Origin: Lingula anatina
Lineage: Eukaryota; Brachiopoda; Lingulata; Lingulida; Lingulidae
Length of the DNA stretch: 24,482 nucleotides
Direction: 5' to 3'
NCBI RefSeq assembly: GCF_001039355.2
Contig: NW_019773882.1
Location: 12,584 to 37,065 of the forward strand
Part shown: in pieces, positions 18,997 to 24,482 of the stretch
How the letters are laid out: each line of letters starts with the position of its first letter
Numbering within the stretch: the first letter of the stretch is position 1
The notes under the pieces: model-generated
What the model was told of the DNA's origin: nothing
Database searches by the model: none
Seen by the model: the letters and a program-made list of their open reading frames with translations, nothing else
Position numbers and translations under genes: made by a program

Positions 18997-21900
18997 TCAA
19001 TATCGTGTAGTTGTCTGGAAGAAAATCACCTGTGACAGGTACATTTTAAATGTTGTAAACTCTCCCTCCAGCATCGTAACCGTGTGCATGAATTTATCCT
19101 GAAGAGGAAGAAAAATAGAGTTCAGGGTGTTTAACGTTCCTTGTCAACCTAGTAAACGACTAATTTTAATTTCAAATGTCAAGTTCTTATCACACAACCA
19201 ACAACAAACGAATGATAAATTAATGGAAATACAGGTTATGGTGCAGCGTCGGTGGCAAAACTAAATGTATATGCTAAAAACACATCATGTTTACGCTAAA
19301 AACATACTGGAAAAGCTAAAAGCTAAAATCTCAAAACAATTTAATGTTTTTGAAGTGATTGATGCACTTTACATCCTGTTACGTTTACATTCTAGTTTTA
19401 ACTATATTAAAACCGTCCAATGTGTTGTATTGTTAAATAAGACTTAGTACAAAGCGCCAGAGAAGAATTTCATCACCTGTGTTATGTTATGAAGGAAATA
19501 TTGGAGGTTAAAAAAATCATTTTAGTTTTAAGCTGTTCACTGAAGAAAAAACAATACTTTAAAGATAAACAACGTTTATTATTTTATGAATTATCATAAT
19601 TCTTCAATTTTTGTAAAAAAAGGTATTTGATTACAGTGAATTCTGCACGGTACATGTACATGAGTTGTACACATCATTTGTTGTAACCCTGCACAACAAG
19701 ACCATGTTATACGATCATTGATCTCTATCCGGCTGAGTTGAATATGAACAGGGGATACGTTTCTGGTAGTGTTTTTCCATGCAAACACGACAGAAAAATG
19801 AAGATGGCCTCAGATTCCCAGTAAAAGAAAGTATTCAGGCTGGATCCTGTTCGACGCAGTTTACCAGGAAAGTTTAATAACCAGGCTTGAAACAATATAT
19901 GACGTCAACGAAATAATTTCAGGGACAATTCTTGATAAGCCACTTCTCATTTTACAACTTTCCAGAGCGCGTTGTCGATAATTACATAATAAGAAACGCA
20001 AAAAAGCAAAANGTGAATAACTCATAGAAATATAATATATTCTGTTTTACCACAAAAACAGCAGTTATAGCTTTTATTCTGATATTTGAACTTGTCTTTA
20101 GACCACGTGACCTCCACTGATGTCTATACTCTGTTAAAATCTCTGAAGAGATTTTAACAAAAAAACAAACTTTTTAGAAAAAAAACCAGGGACTAACTTT
20201 GAATGTAAAAATGGATTCATTAACCATTGGTAAGTATGGGAAAATTGTTGTTTACTCCAGGAAAATTCATTTTTGGCCGAAACGAAGAGTTATTATTGCT
20301 TTAATAAATATGCATAAACCGATTCATATATACATTATTTCAGTTTCGAATACTTGAGCATACAAACATGTATAAACTCGTGTTAGGATGCAATATAAAT
20401 AACCCGTTATAATATCAATAATAGTACTTTTACTACACACAGTTGTATTTACCTGCTTCATACGTAGCAAGTCTTCATACAACTAACATTGATGATATAT
20501 ATTATAAAAGCATTTTATAACTCCACGGCTATATTAAATAAGATAAAATAGTTCAATACTAATTGTCTAGCCTGATGGGTACTTGGGACAGACATTACTA
20601 ATCAATATCCATTTAGACATATCATGCACATACACATTCGTCCCTAAATTGGATCTCCAGTAATTTCTTCAAACAAAACGACCTGTCAGGCTTTTTTTTT
20701 TTAACAATTCCAGATCTATATCAATATCAAAATCAAATATGAATATTGAACCAACAAGTTTGTGTTTTATAAACATATTTATATCAGCTAAATTAGAGAT
20801 AAATTAAAGATAACGTCCAATATAATTGTGCTGACTCTAACTGACATGCTCAAGTAAAGTTTCCAAGTATTTCTCAAACAGACTACCGTCATCCATTGCC
20901 CCAATGATATCGTGTAAAATGACCGATAGGTGTCATTAGTAACCAGATGATATTCACGTATATTTTGGTTTGTTTTCCTTGTGGTGAGGACCGTAAGGAC
21001 GGCTGTACACGGTTGGCCGCCTAATGGAGTACTGGAAATAATATAAAAACACCCGATTAGTCTTCCGCGCTTCACTTGTTCATGTAAGATGGGACTTGTC
21101 AAACACACCTACGAACATTTCGACGACAACTTGGATATCTCACATATTAAGTAACTTTGAGAATCAAAGCAAGGTGTAAATGCATAACATGAACTACCAA
21201 AATGTAGTCACTGCCTCTACATAGTCATTACATACAACATTGCTTCTATTGAAGATTTATTTATCAACTTACGTCTGTGGTAGGGTCGATATGATCGAGC
21301 CTCACTTGGAATCCTGCGTACCTGGGGTCCAAGCCGACGTCGACGTCAGGGTCGTAACCCTGAAATTATAAAGAAATGGAACTACCCGCAGTACATATTG
21401 TTTTCAGGAGTCACTATTGGTACACATACAAATAGTACACTATAACACCTACCCTGCAGACAGATACATGGTAAAAGATCACTTAAATGGTTGGCTTTTT
21501 CATACGTCCAGGTTTCCGTTTTAAGAGATATACTGACAGTTATAAATTTCTAGGGTAAATAATAGTTAAAGTTAGTGAACCGGTATACCCAATGCACATC
21601 AGTAATTTTCTTTCTAATTTTAATTTTATCGGTCGTATATTATCGATTTTATCAGAAGATGATTGTATACAATAAAATTAAAATTGCCCTTTTTAATTTT
21701 AAAATATTTCTTCAGAAGAAACTTTTTTCATTATTTCCTTTGACTTAACCGATATTGGCAAGATAATAAACTGATCCATCATTTGGAATGAATTAAACTA
21801 TATAAAGTGCTGTATGACAATTGATTGCTTATTTAATGTTCCACGTTTTTTATTTATGCAAAACATGGTTTATTATAAAAATTACTTACTGTGTTTTCAT

Positions 21901-24482
21901 GATAAAAATAATTCCCTCTGTTACGGGATCCTTTGGTTTCTACGTCGGAAGAAGAGCTTGACTGATTATCCAAATCTGACTGCTTTTCTTGACTTTCAAT
22001 CTGCCCATATCTGTGCAGGGATGGTTTGAAAATCTAGTTTTTATTTTGAACTATCGAATGTTTAAAAAAATCTAGCACATTGGTATCACTGTCTTTTTAA
22101 TTTCCTTTGACATTTATTTTTACATTAAGCCAGTGATAGTTTATGAAAATACATTTAATTGAAATAAATCAACTTCATACTTACTTGTTTTTCGTAGCAA
22201 TGTAACTTCGCCTGAGTAGCACCACTACCGCAACCAGTACTAAAACTGTCAGGAGCAGTCCTCCCCCAACGGTGGTGGTGATTATGATGATACCAGTTTG
22301 GGTCAGGGTTTGGTTGGGTTCTGAGCAAGTTTGTCCAGTATAGGTAGTCGTCGAGATGAACGTGTGTTCAACTTTGCACCTGTAAGTTGCGAAGTTTTAA
22401 TTATAGATGATGTTTATGACTACTCCCAGCTTTATGAACTTGTGTTGGCTTGATATACCTTTATCATTGGATATAATTATACTAAGCTTAAAATTAAAAT
22501 ACTGCATTTCGTTGTTGTAGAACATATTCTGTTTTCAAATATTGTTATTGACTGTTCTTGACTGGGGGAACGCTTGAACTGCAGTGGATACTACTATCCC
22601 TCAACCAGTTATGATGGCCTTCAGACTACACATGTTCTACACATTGATTACTTACATACACTCCGCGGTGTAGTTCGGGAAGCGCACTGCACACTGCCCA
22701 TGGCCACTGCAATCTTGACCCTCACATTTCGGCTTACAGCGTATACCCTTGGTTTCTGGCACACACGAGTAATCACGAGATTGGGTTCTAAACTCGCAGA
22801 TGTCGACGTCATCATAGAGTATACATGGGTCCATTAGGCTTGATTTTGCTGTGCAGTTATAGAAATGTAAATGACATTTACAAAACCCAACGTAATGCAG
22901 AGGTGCTCATGTGTGCAGTGTTGAACATGAACACTACTTTCACACAAAAGAGTACATCTAAACGCATGTTCCAGTAAACCTTAGCTACATTTGAGGTTGA
23001 ATGTGGGAGTTTAAGTATGTGCAGAGTAATCAAAACGGATACTGGCACATTTATGTTGAAATAAACCATCGCATAATATTCTTATCAAGTACTAGTATAA
23101 ATGACAAGACATTGCATAGGGAGTATCTGTGTCTGTCAGCCATTTTGACATTAAGTAAAAGCCCCTAATCAATTACTTCCTTAGGCAATACCGTGTACTC
23201 TGTCATGATCATTCATGTAGGTGTACATGTAACTCTTCATAAGATGAATAAATCATATATATTTACAGGTACATTAACGTCATAAATACTATTTCAAACT
23301 ATGCTCTTAAAGTGCATATGTGTAACAGTATATTAGGTGTTGATGATATTAAGATTACAGGCAACATGCACTGTTTGTTATTATTCTTTTTTTATTACCA
23401 ATATCATAGTACCCACCTATAGCTAATTGTGAGGCAGAGTAATTTCTGTCTGTGGTATAAGTGGTTCCATTGACTGTTATGTTTAAACTTGTGTTATGGT
23501 TCACAAGAACGTCCTCAATTGTCTTTAACGTTTTACTACTGTTTCCGTTTTGTCCCAGGAAAGTTTTGAGGGCGAATATAAGGTTGTAGTCAATGATAAT
23601 GCTCCCGTACCTAAACATTTACAAGATGTTAGTAGAATGAACTGTGTGCGTTACTTTGGTTACGCGCTTGTTTTTTGATACATTGTTTTTTGAAGACAGT
23701 TGTTAATTAGTACATATTACTAACGTGATTGATTTGATGATACATACCGAAATCATAATGTCGTTTGATAACAGTTGGTGTTCTATGAATTGAATTCGGA
23801 ACAGGCATTTAAGCAACCGAGTTGAAGTTAATATAATGAACAAAAAGAGTAGCAAAGTAAACTACCTGAACCCAATTATTTCCACTTCTTTTAATCCCTC
23901 TAGTCCAGACGCATTAAACTTATACAGCAACTGAAATTAACGTAAAAGATCAGATAGAGAGATTAGTAGATATACACAGCATTATCTCACTCAAACAATA
24001 TATACGAAAAATAAGTGAAGAAACACATTTGTACTCGTGTTATGAGTTACCTATGACGTTGGTGTACTCGAGGAAGAAGACACATTAAAACTGCCTCAAT
24101 CTCTATACCTGTTTTTCCAAATCAGCCTTTTCCTTTTCAAATGTCTCCTTTAGATCTTCTAACTCTTCGACCGGTATTCTAAATGCTAATGTTATCTTCT
24201 TATCTAATTCCTCAATTTCAGAGTTTTCTATAATAAACGAAGTATGCATTAAGGATGTCGCGTGGCACAAAACTGTCAAAAATTATACACGAATATAAAC
24301 AAAACCAATGGGAAAATATTGAATGTAATGCCAGTGACATACCATAGACATTTAATCTATACAATTGCTACAGAGTAGTAGATAGATATTGGCTCACCCC
24401 TCAAGAAACCGACAGAAATTCGAACGAGATCGTAGAAAACCTTCAATAGCTTATAAGCTACCAAACTTTGGATGAGTGCGAA
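18997..24482 (-). CDS. SEA-EGF single-pass membrane protein, copy A (5' exon outside window)
   Basis: Eight in-phase exons: 24227-24109, 23930-23866, 23610-23417, 22848-22656, 22379-22185, 22010-21890, 21359-21273 and 19098-18997 (TGA at 18999-18997). The first visible exon continues a codon, so the signal-peptide exon must lie beyond 24482. The SEA domain has LAFRIP, the FEKEK helix and FRYGSIIIDYNLIF with the GSIII cleavage-type motif, then five N-x-S/T sites. A Cys-rich part and a six-Cys EGF module follow, then GLLLTVLVLVAVVVLLRR as the membrane helix. The tail has YGQIESQ, a Ser run (SSSSS), GNYFYHENT, the acidic GYDPDVDVGLDP and a last exon beginning DKFMHTVTML. It is about 89% identical by eye to copy B in the EGF exon, and about 67% in the first SEA exon. 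It is probably a surface, mucin-like adhesion or sensing glycoprotein; function is not known. A donor-like CAG/GTGATT in the last exon leaves a small chance of further splicing. Confidence 0.87.
19099..21272. other. last intron of copy A, with an N at 20012
   Basis: A 2.2-kb AT-rich intron before the terminal exon. There is no supported gene, repeat array or element. The N follows an A-rich run (AAAAAGCAAAA) and may be a base-call or assembly gap. A 106-codon minus frame at 20788-21108 lacks exon signals that fit the neighbouring phases. Confidence 0.5.
21360..21889. other. intron between cytoplasmic exons of copy A
   Basis: AT-rich, no feature seen. Flanking phases are 0 and 0. Confidence 0.5.
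22849..23416. other. intron between SEA and EGF exons of copy A
   Basis: This is the counterpart of copy B intron 4 but lacks the MITE, the exon fragment and the (ATT)n tract found there. It therefore serves as the pre-insertion comparison. Confidence 0.55.

Noticed and set aside
20788-21108. 106-codon minus-strand frame in the last intron of copy A
   Set aside because: It lies between two exons that join in phase without it, and it has no known motif.

Overview
The window is animal genomic DNA. It is AT-rich, genes are split by introns with GT/AG junctions, and the intergenic DNA is full of decayed LTR retroelements, foldback/MITE-like elements, minisatellites and microsatellites. An otopetrin-family gene and membrane proteins with SEA and EGF domains mark it as metazoan. 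The repeat style suggests a marine invertebrate (lophotrochozoan or amphioxus-like), but the species cannot be fixed from sequence alone. Two single N bases (5722 and 20012) show that this is a draft assembly.

Layout. (1) 1-1542 (+): the terminal exon of an otopetrin-like proton channel, open from a splice acceptor at 219 to a stop at 1542, carrying the six C-half transmembrane segments. (2) 2990-4982 (-): four in-phase exons of a gene I do not recognise. The predicted fragment looks like part of a beta/alpha-barrel, and its last visible exon has a broken second copy beside it. It lies between two copies of a foldback element with GATCGATC near its ends. (3) 5180-5721: an 80-bp tandem repeat interrupted by a palindromic element with a perfect 8-bp target duplication. 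It abuts an N and then the truncated, frameshifted integrase region of an LTR retroelement (5723 to about 7750). (4) 8400-11365: a second, complete-ended but dead Ty3/gypsy-type element with 152-bp LTRs, primer-binding site, polypurine tract, broken gag, protease and RT, and most of RNase H and the integrase missing. (5) 11469-11808: a foldback element built of short repeats in opposite orientations.

(6) 12270-24482 (-): two tandem genes for single-pass membrane proteins with the order signal peptide, Ser/Thr-rich stem, SEA domain with a GSIII cleavage-type motif, EGF module, transmembrane helix and cytoplasmic tail. The upstream copy (A, 24482 to 18997) lacks its first exon in this window but has three cytoplasmic exons and a stop. 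The downstream copy (B, 16236 to 12270) has its signal-peptide exon, but no cytoplasmic exons after the transmembrane exon can be found. Exon lengths match nearly base for base between copies. Intron 4 of B holds a CCCGCACG-ended MITE, a decayed extra copy of the end of the SEA exon, and an (ATT)n tract.

The genes do not form an operon or pathway. The most interesting points are the recent membrane-protein duplication with an apparently lost tail, the unrecognised barrel-like gene, the nested repeat architecture, and a probable assembly join at 5722.
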